Positions 1-12,146 of a DNA stretch of 60,000 nucleotides are shown here, piece after piece (within the stretch, counting starts at the first letter, position 1; each line of letters opens with the position of its first letter). The notes beneath the pieces were generated by a model that worked only from the letters and a program-made list of their open reading frames with translations, was not told where the DNA came from and did not search any database. The stretch lies in contig NC_087068.1 of NCBI RefSeq assembly GCF_963678635.1, positions 43,517,080 through 43,577,079 on the forward strand. The letters run 5' to 3'. Origin of the DNA: Symsagittifera roscoffensis (Eukaryota; Xenacoelomorpha; Acoela; Convolutidae). A program made the translations under genes and the position numbers.

Positions 1-944
1 TGTGTTTTTATTCCCAGTTTTAATCAATTTTTTTGCTTCAATATTTCAATGCGAAAAGCCCCCCCCCCCTCACATTGCCCGAAATGAGATTTGATCTAAA
101 TGAGAATTTTCTCTGCCTCCTTTCTCTATCATTCAAGAAGCTTCAACAAACAATCTCCCATATTGGATTGCCTCGTATTTTAATCTATATCCCGGTTCAA
201 TTCTGCGAAACTAATGTAATCAATTCCCATGACAAATTTAGACAAAAGTGTAAGAATACTATCTTAATAATGACCCGGGAAATACAAAAATGGGACAAAA
301 TTTTCTTTATTAGATTAGGATGATCTGTGCTCGAGGGAAAAAACACTCCTCTGGCTGTTGCGGACTTACGGCGAGCGGCTATGGAGCCCCGGTTAAAGTA
401 ATTTTTTGAGTTTTTTCAGGGCTGAAAGACTTGCATAGCCCTCAAATTTTATCGCGGCCTGTTAAATAAACCTTTTTGTTTTGATATTGTTGACCATGGA
501 CCTTGTCTCGTATTCACCTTGAGGTTATGATAAACATGATGGTCTGATAAAGGAAAACACATCAATGAGGGAACTAAACAAATATGGAAAAGACTTCAAA
601 ATATAAACATGCAGATACTGAGTATTTGTTCGGTTGAATATTTATGATTAGATTATTATTTGGAAGAAAATAAAAATTAAATAGGATACTGCGTCGAAGG
701 AAAAACGACGTTTCTCATATCACAAGGACACGGCCAGTCAATTTCATTCACAATCGACGTCACTATGACCTGCAGAAGAAAAAACTATCTACAAAGGAGA
801 ACAGAGAATGAAGAACTGACTGACATAATTTCTGAAATAAGAGAGGAATTTGCAAGATTGGACTTGATTCGAGAAATCAAATGAGAAACCAAGGAAAAGA
901 AATTTTCAGCTCTGAAAAAGGGTCGAGGTCCGCTAATCATGACC
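1..944. other. Non-coding, no recognised feature
   Basis: AT-rich sequence with a poly-C tract near 61-70. The only open frame (33-323, + strand) has low-complexity, non-protein-like composition and no family resemblance. A short GC-richer island near 350-400 has no recognisable identity. I see no RNA gene or transposon terminus here. Confidence 0.5.
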
Positions 945-1860
945 AAAATTTTGTGACCACATTTTGGATTTAAGCATGTCCAGACTTTCACGAGTGAAAA
1001 CTGACCTTCCCAGACTTTCACAATCAACAATGAGTCGTCGCGACTTTTGCGACCGAGACAGAGATGGCGCGACCAAAATTTTGCGACCCATATTTGGTAT
1101 GTACAGACTATCTCGACCAATAAAATCAGCCGCGACTTTTGCGACCAAGGTGGAGACGGCGTGACCAAGAAAAACTATTTTGCGGTTTTCGCGACCGAGG
1201 TGGATACGCCGCAACTTTCGCGACCAAAGGGGAGACGACGCGACTCAAGAAACGGCGAGATCCGACATGCAACCGCTAGCCTGGCCGGCGCTATCGAATT
1301 TGCCATTTCCAAACTTTCGCGACAGAGGCGGAGACGGCGCGAATTTTGCGAACAGAGGGGAGAAAGCTAGACCCAGAAAATTTTTTTGCAATTTTTGCGC
1401 TCGAGATGGATACGGTTCGATTTTGGCGACCAAAATTAAGACGGCGCAACTCAGGAAATTGCGCAACCAGACATGCAATGGCGCGACCGGACTGGCCAGC
1501 GAGATCAATTTCGCGATATCCAGTTTTCCACGACGAGGTAGACACGGCGCGACTATGAATAAATAACTCGCAGCTTTCATAAATGAGGTGGAGACGCCAC
1601 GACTTTTGCGACCAAGTTGGAGGCAGCGCGACATTCGCGACCAAATTAGAGACGGCTCGGCTCAGGAAATGACCCGACCCGAAGTGCAATGACGCGACTC
1701 AGGAAACGGCTCGACCCGCGCTACCAAACTTTCCATTTTCAATTTTTCTTGACCGAGATGGATACTACGCGAGTTTCGCGACAAATGTGGAGATGGCTTG
1801 ATCCAGAAAAAATTTTGCGCAACTTTTGCAACCGATATGGAGACAGAGCGACTCTGTTTG
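945..1860. repeat. Degenerate GC-rich minisatellite with higher-order structure
   Basis: A GC-rich block inside AT-rich DNA. A motif close to GCGACCAAGGTGGAGACGGC recurs about 14 times, for example near 1048, 1139, 1190, 1219, 1318, 1426, 1581, 1610, 1637, 1779 and 1829, usually followed by GCGAC and a T-run. A second motif around 'GACATGCAATGGCGCGACC' recurs near 1260, 1470 and 1685, giving a higher-order period of about 210 bp. Copies are strongly diverged. Open frames in this block on both strands are by-products of the repeat and have arginine-rich, repetitive translations, so I do not call them genes. Confidence 0.75.
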
Positions 1861-2921
1861 CAAAAAAAATTCAGAAAAATATTTGTATGTTCGTAAAACT
1901 GGTTTAGCAAATAAAATTAGAACTAATTGTAATTCTCATTGTTATGGAAAAATGATTATCATACATTTCTCATGAATGAAAATTGTATAAAAAACAATTT
2001 TCCTATACAATAAAAAATTAAAATTTTGACCAACAAAAGTCTCTCATTCAAGAACACACTTCAATAAGTCTACTCTGAATTACACAAAAACAAATTTGAA
2101 GGATTTCGTGATTTTTGTTCATTAGAAAAAACTTCTTGTAGTACAATTTTCATAAGTGAATTTTCCATGAGAAGTATTTTTCCATAAAATAGATCAATAG
2201 AAGTGTATCATAAGCTTTTTTTTGCAAGGAGGTCACCCAAGGTAATCATGAATTTGATTCGAAAAGCCAAAATGAAAGATTTTGAATTAGGTATATTTAC
2301 AAATGCACCAAAGATGTTTTTAAAATTTGCTGAAAGGTATCGCCAATAGTAGAGGCGTGAAAAGCTATTTGGAATCTCATTAGACGAATGTGTCAAAATA
2401 GTTTTATCAAGAAAGAGAAAATGGATGAAGTGAATATGAATGGGAGAGGATTTTGAAGTTGCTATACTGTAAGATACGAAATTCGATTAATCTCTCAATA
2501 TTAAAACATTTGGGATAGGCTGAGAGAAAAAGAGACAATGAGCAGAAAATGGATGCATTGAATTGAGTACAATTTTTTTCTGATGTTTACAGTGGAAGAG
2601 TATCCGCTGAATTTTTGAACGGCATTTTTGAATTTTTAGTTCGAACTGAGGAAAAAGAGGGTAAACAGTAAAACGTTTTTTCTCGATACTATAATCAGTC
2701 AAACAGAAAAATATCCGACCAACATGAACAATAGTTGTTTGAGATATAGCGGGGGATAGATCATTTGATCAGAAAATGCAAGAAGAGTATCAAAAAAATC
2801 AAGTACAAAGAGAAACGTAGCTAGGAGGATACAATATTGTCTCCAAGATAGATTGTTTTAACTTTTTTTCTTGATCTTGCTAAAATATTCAATTCTGTTT
2901 CAGGTCAAATTTTTCGCATGA
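1861..2921. other. Non-coding, no recognised feature
   Basis: AT-rich sequence with only short ORFs of no recognisable family (for example 2208-2396 and 2487-2702 on the - strand). No repeat terminus or RNA gene was recognised. Confidence 0.4.
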
Positions 2922-3083
2922 CGGTTTTCCACTCAAGCTCGTGAACTACTTGCGAATTCTTTATCGGATCAAATAAATTGCGCTGAAAATGGTACAAAGT
3001 CTTACTGGGCTACGGTAAATCACGGGGTACCACAAGGTACAGTGGTCGATAGTTTTCATATTATATGGTACCAATTTTTGTAA
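2922..3083 (+). pseudogene. LINE (non-LTR) reverse transcriptase relic
   Basis: A 53-codon open stretch ends in TAA at 3081-3083. Its translation contains NHGVPQGTVVDSFHIIWY, which matches the conserved 'GVPQG(S/T)' block just before the catalytic domain C of non-LTR retrotransposon reverse transcriptases. The preceding residues (an N-S-L-S-D-Q segment and NGTKSYW) fit the usual run-up to this block. The frame has no start codon, the YxDD box does not follow, and no flanking RT blocks are visible. This is a short truncated fossil, not a gene. It lies just upstream of the 3.26-kb tandem duplication and is not part of it. Confidence 0.6.
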
Positions 3084-4040
3084 TAAATATTGAGTAAATA
3101 GAGAAAACACGTTCAAACCGTTCAATTTGCTGTCGGTACATCTTTAGTTTTTTCAGAAAAAAACTTGCCTATTTGAAAACGGTACCGCTAAATTTACCCG
3201 AGAAAGAATTCTTGGTAAAAGCAGACGACAAAAAAAGGGTGCAGTAAAAACTAAAGATTCTGCTCGGCATCTTGGCAAAATGTTGGGCAACAAAATTGAG
3301 CTTTGTAAAACAAAATGGCGTGCGGAGTTCGGTCAGTAATCATCTCACAAAATGCCGTTAAAGGCGGGTGTTGTTTTTTTTGAAATACTTAGTTTTTTTC
3401 GATCTTAATTATAGTAAAAATTTTGCAGTAGACTATAAGAGGAAAATGTCGATCGTTTGAATCGCCTAGAAGATGTCGTGATGTGCTTTCGAAAAGCAAC
3501 ATGAATCCCAAACAAATTTTTGTAATCTAACCAAATTTTGTTTGCTGAAACCACTTGATCTGTTCACTGAAAACATGAATCTTCTAAATGAAAAAAAAAT
3601 GTAGAAAAAAAGTCAAGCAAAACTTGAAATGTGGATACACATTTAAAAACATGTTAGTGCTAGACTGGTTCATGGAGCCTACTCATTTAGAAAATTTTCG
3701 ATTGCTGGAATGTGTGCCAATAACTGGAAAGGTTTACCTGAAAACCTGCGATGACTAAAAAAAATTAAAACCAAAAATTAATTTTTTACAACATTTAAAT
3801 GAACAGGTACCAGTTAACGAAAATCTCGAGGGTTTCAAATCAATTAGATTTATATAACTCTTATTTATACTTTATAGTTTACCGATTTAAATTTTTTTAG
3901 AAGCAAACCTGATTTGACTTTTTCTTGTTTGTTGATTTGGCCGCAACAAAACCTTTTTTAGTACTTTGGGAGAGCTCGGAAAATCAATATAGTCAACCTA
4001 AAAAAATTTGCCAAAATTTTTAATTTTTTTTTGAAAATAT

Positions 4041-4072
4041 CCTCCTCTGCGAAAATCTTAGATACGCCCCTG
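4041..4072 (-). mobile_element. Possible hAT-like terminus (partial)
   Basis: Read on the - strand this begins CAGGGGCGTATCTAAGATTT, a typical hAT-type terminal inverted repeat and similar to the complete MITEs nearby. I could not find a matching second terminus upstream, so I call only the end. The duplicate is at 7298-7329. Confidence 0.35.
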
Positions 4073-4461
4073 TTTATCATTATATTCACTTTTTTGAGAC
4101 TTTGCTCAGACCTGAGCGGCTATGCGCAGGTTTGGTTGAAACTCTTTTAAGTCTATCAAGATTTTGCTTGAAAGTTTTAGGATTGGTCAAATTCATTCTT
4201 TTACGACAACTCTCAAACTTTGGTTGCGACTCTGTTACATTTTAGATGTTTAGTTTTTTTGGCCGCTAGATTACGTGGAATTTTAGCACAAGTGGCCGTG
4301 AAGCTTGCTTGTACTCTTATGATCTATGAAATATGTTTTTACAAGCACTTCATTTTCAATCGGAAGTGTATCGGCTATCTTAGGAGCTGCATAAAAATAT
4401 GCTGATTCAGATAATTGCCCAAATAAAACACTAAAGTATTAGAGGTTTTGCTTCTTTAATC

Positions 4462-4914
4462 TGCTGGTTTTTTATCCTACTTTTGTGCTCGGGGTGGTTT
4501 TTTCTCCCGATCATTTTCAATTTCGTAACTAGCCTTTTTCATGGGGTTTTTGTTGTATCATCCTAAAGATTTCTTCCGTAACTGTTTCTGATTAGTTCCG
4601 TAAAATGATGTTTTAAAAATGCCAATTTGGCCAGTTTGGGATTATTAAAACAATTTACTTCGCGCTACTTGATCGTTGGTGGAACGGCGAATAAAGTCGT
4701 TCCAAATGAAGCAAAAATTTAATAGCTCCTTTTAATGCGTTACCAGACTCGAAACAAGTCACTTTTGTTTTACGTAGTGTGGAGGGGGTATAATTGAAGA
4801 AAAAATGAAAAAAAAATTTGTTTTGAGTTTTTTCGACTGTTTTATCATTTTTTGATCGACTTTACACGGCAGTAGAGAGATTCAGGGCTTCACCTTGATA
4901 CGATTAGTTTCGTT
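4462..4914 (+). mobile_element. Diverged HINE-like element
   Basis: The 5' hallmark TTTGTGCTCGGGGTGGTTTT lies at about 4482. The 3' hallmark, a CGGCAGT word, a degenerate TTCAGGGCTTCACC half-hairpin and GATACGATTAGTTTCGTT, lies at 4866-4914. It is the most diverged subfamily here. Its 3' part recurs at about 7576-7690 in the second copy of the tandem duplication. The 5' boundary is uncertain. Confidence 0.5.
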
Positions 4915-5043
4915 TTTTTTTTGTGGGAAAAACCGATTCGAGTCAGATGGTTGTTCCATAATTTTAGCAGGTCTTTTATTCAAAACATTCACGGGTATTT
5001 AGACTTTGATTTGAGATACATTGATTTGAAACTTTAATCAGAC

Positions 5044-5461
5044 CAGGGGCGGATCTAGGATTTTCTCGAGGGGAGGGGCTGATTTTCAAAAAAATTTCCA
5101 AAATTTTGTCGACCTTTTTTATTTTTTTTATGGTTGATTTTTTGAGCTCTCCCTAAGCACTGTTTAGTCCCCGTTTTGGCCAAAATGTGTGCGCAAAATG
5201 TTGAAAAAACAGGCCAAAAGGTGTTTTTAGGCACTTTTTGAAAATTTTGACTATAAAATCGCAATTTTTCGGCGCGCGCTCCCCCCACAAAATTAGTACA
5301 TATTGGCGCCATAGGCAGCTTTAGAAAAATTTTAGGGTCGGTCGGCCAAAAATGGACTTCTTAAAAAGTACCAGAGGGGGGACCCTTTGGGTCGGCAGGG
5401 GGTCAAATCCCTGAGGGGAAGGAAGCGTCCGCCCCCCCCCCCCCCCTAAATCCGCCCCCTG
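5044..5461. mobile_element. hAT-type MITE with 8-bp target duplication
   Basis: Terminal inverted repeats CAGGGGCGGATCTAGGATTT at the left and TAAATCCGCCCCCTG at the right bound a 418-bp element. Flanks AATCAGAC (5036-5043) and AGTCAGAC (5462-5469) form an 8-bp target duplication with one mismatch, as expected for the hAT superfamily. A long C-tract abuts the right terminus. There is no transposase; the - strand ORF at 5055-5312 is accidental. The same insertion is at 7818-8257. Confidence 0.85.
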
Positions 5462-7297
5462 AGTCAGACTATTACTGTCAGCTATTTTAAAGTGTTGAGA
5501 CCTTATCAGGACTATGTTCAGACTTTGATTCAGATTTTATCCAAGATAATTTGAACCGGTCTATGAATTGTTAGACCAGAACTGGGTTGTACGATTGTAT
5601 AGATTGTATAGACTATATTGTATAGAAAGTCTGAATTAAACTCAACCACCTCAACCCAGTTAGTTTGCATATTTGAAAAAATTTATGTAAAATCTACAAA
5701 AGTGTAGGGAAATTGCTATATCAAAAATTAACTGCTCCGACTTCAAAGAGGGGGAAAAGTTGATTTTTTTGCGGGTTATTCATCAATTAAACTATTGTTT
5801 CCCAGCTCTTTTTCACTCCCCCCACGTTTCAAAATTTCCGTTTTCAAGGTACTTTCACATGCTATTATGGCTGAAAACGTTGTTTTTCGGTATACCAAAA
5901 TAACAGCAAATGTCTTCGGGATAATTACTTCGTTCACTGGGCTAAAATCATTCCATAATTATTTAATCAATTTAGTCGGAAAAATTTTGCTGAAGGCGTT
6001 TTTATTTTTTCACACACCAATTTTGACTTTTCAACTAGCCAATTTTGACGGATATTTTTTACATCCCGATTTTTTTTTGCCTATCACGAATTTTTTTGAC
6101 GGAACATTTTTTTCAGCTAGCAAACTTTACAGAATTTTTAGTCAGTCTAAGAAATATCAGATATATCACTTTTTTCTTTAAACAGAGTGTGGGGGAGTGG
6201 CTCTCGAAAAAATCTGAAAATTGAAATAAAATTCTTTCATTTTTTAATTCGTATGAAGGAAAAGTTTCTTGATTCAGATTCAGCAATGAGCCACGAACTA
6301 AACAATCAATTGAACTAATCAATTTTGTTGATTTCATGTTAAAATAGGAAAAATGTTTCGTTCATTCAAGCATCAGTATATAGATGATTGAAGTACACTA
6401 AACATGTCTTTGCTTACCGAACACGCTTATTTGAAAACGGTACCGATAAGTTTATCCGAGAAAGAATTTTTGGTAAAAGCTGACGACAAAAAAAGGTTGA
6501 AATATAAACTAAAGATTCTACTCGGCATCTTTGCAAAATGTTGGGCAACAAAACTGAGCTTTGTAAAACAAAATGGCGTGCGGAGTTTGGTCAGTAATCA
6601 TCTTAAATAAATTGCCGTTAATGGAGGGTGTTGTTTCTTTGAAATTTTTAGTTTTTTTTTCTTGACTATAGTAAAAATTTTGCAGTAAACTGTAAGAGGA
6701 AAATGTTGATCGTTTGAATAGCTTGGAAGATGTCGTGATTTGCTTTCGAAAAGCAACATGAATCCCAAACAAATTTTTGTAATCTAACCAAATTTTGTTT
6801 GCTGAAACCACTTGATCTGTTCACTGAAAACATGAATCTTCTAAATGAAAAAAAAATGTAGAAAAAAAGTCAAGCAAAACTTGAAATGTGGATACACATT
6901 TAAAAACATGTTAGTGCTAGACTGGTTCATGGAGCCTACTCATTTAGAAAATTTTCGATTGCTGGAATGTGTGCCAATAACTGGAAAGGTTTACCTGAAA
7001 ACCTGCGATGACTAAAAAAAATTAAAACCAAAAATTAATTTTTTACAACATTTAAATGAACAGGTACCAGTTAACGAAAATCTCGAGGGTTTCAAATCAA
7101 TTAGATTTATATAACTCTTATTTATACTTTATAGTTTACCGATTTAAATTTTTTTAGAAGCAAACCTGATTTGACTTTTTCTTGTTTGTTGATTTGGCCG
7201 CAACAAAACATTTTTTAGTACTTTGGGAGAGCTCGGAAAATCAATATAGTCAACCTAAAAAAATTTGCCAAAATTTTTAATTTTTTTTTGAAAATAT

Positions 7298-7329
7298 CCT
7301 CCTCTGCGAAAATCTTAGATACGCCCCTG
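7298..7329 (-). mobile_element. Possible hAT-like terminus (duplicate)
   Basis: Copy of the 4041-4072 terminus within the second tandem unit, ending GATACGCCCCTG. Partial and without a visible partner end. Confidence 0.35.
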
Positions 7330-7817
7330 TTTATCATTATATTCATTTTTTGAGACTTTGCTCAGGCTTGAGCGGCTATGCGCAGGTTTGGTTAAAACTC
7401 TTTTCAGTCTATCAAGACTTTGCTTAAAGTTTTAGTATTGGTCAAATTCATTCTTTTACGACAACTCTCAAATTTTGGTTGCGACTCTGTTACATTTTAG
7501 ATGTTTAGTTTTTTTGGCCGCTAGATTACGTGGAATTTTAGCGCAAGTGGCAGTGAAACTTGCTTGTACTCTTATGAAAAAATGAAAAAAATATTTGCAT
7601 TGAGTTTCTTCGATTTTTTATTATTTTTTGGTCGACTTTACACGGCAGTAGAAAGATTCAGGGCTTCACCCTGATACGATTTGTTTCGTTGTATTGGTGA
7701 GAAAAACCGATTCGAGTCAGATGGTTGTTCCATAATTTTAGCAAGTCTTTTGTTCAAAAATTTTACGGGAATTCAGACTTTGATTTGGGCTACGTTGATT
7801 TGAAACTTTAGTCAGAC

Positions 7818-8257
7818 CAGGGGCGGATCTAGGATTTTCTCGAGGGGAGGGGCGGATTTTCAAAAAAATTTCAAAATTTTGGTCGACCTTTTTTTATTTT
7901 TTTTATGGTCGACCCAATTGATTTTTTGAGCTCTCCCTAAGCATTTTTTAGTCCCTGTTTTGGCCGAAATTTCTGCGCCGCAGGCAAAATTTTGAAAAAA
8001 CAGGCCAAAAAGGTGTTTTAAGGCACTTTTTGAAAAAATTTGACCAAAAAATTGCGTTTTTTTGGCGCGCGCTCCCCCCTTAAAATTAGTACATATTGGC
8101 GCCATAGGCACCTTTAGAAAAATTTTAGGGTCGGTTGGCCAAAAATGGATTTCTTAAAAAGTACCAAAGGGGGACCCTTTGGGTTGGCAGGGGGTCGAAT
8201 TCCTGAGGGGAAGGAAGCGTCCGCATCTCCCCCCCCCCCCCCCTAAATCCGCCCCTG
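7818..8257. mobile_element. hAT-type MITE, second copy
   Basis: Same element and same site as 5044-5461, carried along by the tandem duplication. Target duplication AGTCAGAC (7810-7817) and AGTCAGAT (8258-8265). At 440 bp it is slightly longer; length differences lie partly in the C-tract next to the right terminus. Confidence 0.85.
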
Positions 8258-9100
8258 AGTCAGATAATTGTCGCTATTTTAAAGTTTTGAGACCTTATCA
8301 GGACTATGTTCCGACTTTGATTCAGATTTTATCCATGATATTTTGAACCGGTCTATGAATTGTTAGACCAGAACTGGGTTGTATGATTGTGTAGATTGTA
8401 TAGACTAGATTGTATAGAAAGTCTGATTTAAACTCAACCACCTCAACCCAGTTAGTTTGCATCTTTGAAAAATTTATGTAAAATCTACAAAAGTGTAGGG
8501 AAATTGCTATAACATAAATTAACTGTTCCGATTTCAAAGAGGAGGAAAAGTTGAAATTTTTTGCGGGTTATTCATCAATACAACTATTTTTTCCCAGCTC
8601 TTTTTTTTTTACTCCCCCCACGTTTCAAAATTTCCGTTTTCAAGGTACTTTCACATGCTATTATGGCTGAAAACGTTGTTTTTTGGTATACCAAAATAAC
8701 AGCAAATGTCTTCGGGATAATTACTTCGTTCACTAGGCTAAATTCATTACATAATTATATTATCAAATTTTTTTTTAAATAATTATATAATGTCGGAAAA
8801 ATTTTGCTGAAGGCGTTTTTATTTTTCCACACCAATTTTGACTTTTCAACTAGCCAATTTTGACGGATATTTTTTACATCCCGATTTTTTTTCGCCTATC
8901 ACGAATTTTTTCGACGGAACATTTTTTCAGCTAGCAAACTTTAACGAATTTTTAATCAGTCTTAGAAATATCAGATATATCACTTTTTTCTTTAAACAGA
9001 GTGTGGGGGAGTGGCTCTCGAAAAAATCTGAAAATTGAAATAAAATTCTTTCATTTTTTCAAACTTTTTTTTCAGTTTTTTGAAATTAACCTTATTTCAT

Positions 9101-9155
9101 AGACCTTAAAAGGCAGTCATAAATTCAGGGCTTAGCCCTGATACAAGCAGTTTTG
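9101..9155 (+). mobile_element. HINE 3' terminus only
   Basis: Contains AAAAGGCAGTCATAAATTC, the hairpin CAGGGCTTAGCCCTG and GATACAAGCAGTTTTGTT, the 3' terminal signature of the HINE family in this window. No 5' part is recognisable directly upstream. Confidence 0.55.
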
Positions 9156-9657
9156 TTTAACTTACCTGGTCTTCTTCTTTTTCGCTTCCAAGATGAAAAA
9201 GTGGTTGAATTAAGAACGTTTTTAGAAGAAAACTGAAAAGCAAGGTATTGAAATAGAACACAAATAGCGAGTTAAAAGCTTTTAGAGAGCTATTAAAAAT
9301 TCATGGAATTATTGCGACCAGCGGGAAATGTACCATTAGATCATAATCGCGATGAAAACTTCGCCAAAAATAGCAAAAAGGCACTGAAGTGCAATAGCAG
9401 AAAAGTTTCTTTTGCTCCTGTTTGAATACAAGGGTTGTCTTAAGCAAAAAATCTGACTTTAATTCGTATGAAGGAAAAGTTTCTTGATTCAGATTCAGCA
9501 ATGAGCCACGAACTAAACAATCAATTGAACTAATCAATTTTGTTGATTTCATGTTAAAATAGGAAAAATGTTTCGTTCATTCAAGCATCAGTATATAGAT
9601 GATTGAAGTACACTAAACATGTCTTTGCTTAAGAACCGTAAGTTGTTAAAAAAGTAT

Positions 9658-10320
9658 ATGCCAAACCTGCTATCCAGGAGTCTAAAAACAAAACCTCTGA
9701 TTTGGTTTTTGTACGGACTCTGAAGAAGGTAACGGGTACTTTCTTCTCAGGATGCTTTTTTTTATTGGGACTATTTTTCTTTGATCAAAATAACCGTTTT
9801 CTATGTAAAATTTCTATTACACAATGAATTAATCTACACGGTGAGTTCAAATGCAATAAGAGTCATTGATAATTTTTGGTAAGAGTTTGGGTGTTTTAGA
9901 TTTTTTAAACTTATGTTTCGACCAACTAGACCAAAAATAGCTATGCTTCGACAGACTCGACTGAAAAAGGCTATGTTTTGACCGACTAGACCAAAAGAAA
10001 AATGTGTTTGACTGTGTTCGCGCAAGGCAGTTATGTTTTGACCGACTCGAGTCAAAGTGGCTATGTTTCGACCGACTTGACAGAACGAAATTGTGTTCGA
10101 CTCTGTTCGCGCATGCTTTGATTGACGCAACACAAAGTGGCTATGTTACGACCGCTTCAAAAGAAAGTAAAAGTGTTCTAAGGAAGGCAATTATGTTTCG
10201 TCCGACTCACTTATTGTTAATTAGTTTTCTGCTTTTGTGATTGCGATTTTACCGTTGCCCCAAAATTGCTTATATTTATTGGGTTTAAATATCAACAAGT
10301 TTTCAAAATTAGGTTAACAA
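9658..10320. repeat. Diverged tandem duplication, copy 1 (about 668 bp)
   Basis: The first 250 bp (shared words CCTGCTATCCAGGAGT and GAGTTCAAATGCAATAA) align with 10326-10575. The remainder is a 30-bp minisatellite described separately. ORFs within (9834-10133 -, 10004-10240 +) are products of the repeat. Confidence 0.75.
9912..10210. repeat. 30-bp minisatellite, block 1
   Basis: Repeats built on TATGTTTCGACCGACTCGAC followed by CAAAAGTGGC, period about 30 bp, with longer variants carrying GTGTTCGACTGTGTTCGCGC. Copies are moderately diverged. Confidence 0.75.
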
Positions 10321-10325
10321 AAAAT

Positions 10326-10990
10326 ATGCAAAACCTGCTATCCAGGAGTGTAAAGACAAAACTTCTGATTTGATTTTCATACGGACTTTTGAAGAATGTA
10401 ACGGAGACTTTTTTTCCCAGGAAAGCTTTTTTTGGGAACAAATTTCTGCGATCAAAATAATCGTTTCCTACGTAAAGTTTTCATTCCTGAATGAAATTAT
10501 CTACACGTTGAGTTTAAATACGATAAAAGTCATTGATAACTTTGGTTAAAGTTTTGAGCGTTTCAGAATTTTCAATTCGGCCAAAATTCGCGGGTTGAGA
10601 TGTTCGACTTATGTTTCAACTAACTCGACCAAAAATTACTAGATGTAGACCGACTCGACCCAAATTGGCTATGTTTTGACCGAGTCGACCAAAAACAGGG
10701 GTTCGACTGTGTTGGATGAAAGCCAACTAGGTTTCGACCGACTCGACCCAAGTTGGTTATGTTTTAAACGAAACAATCGAGGAAAATTGTGTTCGACTGT
10801 GTTCGACGTAAGTCAGCTATGTTTAGACTGACTCGACTTAAAGTGGGTATGTTTTGAACGACTCGACCGAGCCAAATTGTGTTCGACTGTGTTCAACGCA
10901 AGCCAGCTATGTTTCGACCGATGCGGGCCTGTATTTGACCTGCAAATATGCTGTTCTAGATAACCGCACATCAAAATCACATATATACTG
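10326..10990. repeat. Diverged tandem duplication, copy 2
   Basis: Second copy of 9658-10320: a single-copy 250-bp portion followed by a minisatellite portion that extends on to about 11090. Confidence 0.7.
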
Positions 10991-11090
10991 GATTAGTTTT
11001 CTGTTTTGCTTGTGTTCGGCTATTTCGATTGTACTTTCTATTCGAATATATTTCGACTTTGTGTTCGACCATGTTTCGACTTGGTGCTCC
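10600..11090. repeat. 30-bp minisatellite, block 2
   Basis: Same unit as 9912-10210 (TATGTTTCGACCGACTCGAC) with interspersed GTGTTCGACTGTGTTCGACG variants. The ORFs on both strands at 10854-11141 are repeat artefacts. Confidence 0.75.
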
Positions 11091-11650
11091 ACTTTGATTT
11101 GTCAATGTTTAGAAAATGATTTTGACAATATTTTGAAATAAATTTTGATCAAAATTTGTGTTTACGACCGGTCAAAACATAAGTTAAAAGCCTCAACCCG
11201 GTCTAGAGGTACTCGGTCAAGAGGATTTAAGCGCACTCCTTCAAATTTATTCATAATTCCTAACGCTCAAGTTCGAAATATTTCAGTGAAGTGAAGTAGT
11301 TCGCGCTTAACGTTTTTTGAAATTCATTTGAAGCAAGAAATTGGGATCAATAATTTCTAAAATTAACTCAAATTATTAGTTATAGTACTTGAACCTGGTT
11401 GAGGTACGAGAAATTTTGTTTTGTTTTCTACTTAAAATATAATTTTTTGTAGGCATCTCCTGGCAGATTTGTTTTTGTCTCATGGTTGTTATTTTGACCT
11501 GTCTTATTTAAGTTATACATATGAAACCTAATGGTTGAAAGAAATTGGCAAATCAAACGTACAAACGCCTTTGTATTCACTAAAATTGACTCATCTAATT
11601 TTGTGGACTACATTCATTGTCAAAAACGGGAATGATTTCTGTAATTTTTA

Positions 11651-12146
11651 ACGGCAGCTACCAAATGTTTGTGCTCAGGGTGTATTTTTTTTCTCCAGAC
11701 AAGTTTTGATTTTAATTTGCAATTTTTGACAAAATTTTTTATAAATCTGAAATGTACTGTTGTCCTAAGGTCAAGCTTAAAAAATATTTTAACTGTGATC
11801 TTTTTTTATGGGTAAGTTTATGGGGTTTAAAGATTTCCACATTGGGACATTGCACGCGCGATCTATTTCCTGCTATTAACGCATCAGCCGAGATTTAAAC
11901 TCTTTTAAAAATCGTTTCAAATTAAATTGAGGCTTGCTATTTGGGTTAACTTTTAAATTGCTATTCGCAAAAAATACTATTTTGAATTAAACATAGCTTG
12001 CGAGGAGATTAATATCAAAAATTTCAAGAATTTGCTTGAGAATTTTTCATGTTTTTGAAAGCTTCATTGGAAACGAAGACTACACCAGAGACTGTTAAAA
12101 GCAGTCGGAACATCTAGGGCTTTACGCTGGTATGAGCAGTCTCGTT
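11651..12146 (+). mobile_element. HINE, old subfamily
   Basis: Has the family's 5' block (TTTGTGCTCAGGGTG), the internal block (GGTTTAAAGATTTCCACATT, GCACGCGCGATCTATTTCC) and the 3' block (AGCAGTCGGAACATCTAGGG, then GTATGAGCAGTCTCGTT). Diverged from the younger copies right of 38 kb. Confidence 0.65.

Larger units (their letters stand above)
3170..6415. repeat. Tandem duplication, copy 1 (unit about 3.26 kb)
   Basis: From the shared word TATTTGAAAACGGTACCG (3170 and 6428) this block is collinear with 6428-9640. The copies differ by substitutions and large indels. Copy 2 lacks the equivalent of about 4325-4795. Copy 1 lacks the equivalent of about 9053-9461. Both end with the same 180-bp segment (about 6235-6415 and 9463-9640) that finishes in AAACATGTCTTTGCTTA. 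Each copy contains a hAT-type MITE at the same site, so that insertion predates the duplication. No coding potential was recognised. Confidence 0.85.
6428..9640. repeat. Tandem duplication, copy 2 (unit about 3.26 kb)
   Basis: Second copy of the block at 3170-6415. It retains about 400 bp (9053-9461) missing from copy 1, including a HINE 3' end at 9101-9155, and lacks about 470 bp present in copy 1. ORFs in it (6404-6610, 8561-8782 and others) are not conserved in frame with copy 1, which argues against coding function. Confidence 0.85.

Noticed and set aside
5055-5312. 85-codon ORF on the - strand (and its relative at 7860-8111)
   Set aside because: It lies wholly inside a MITE with termini and target duplication. 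The similarity between the two ORFs comes from duplication of the element.
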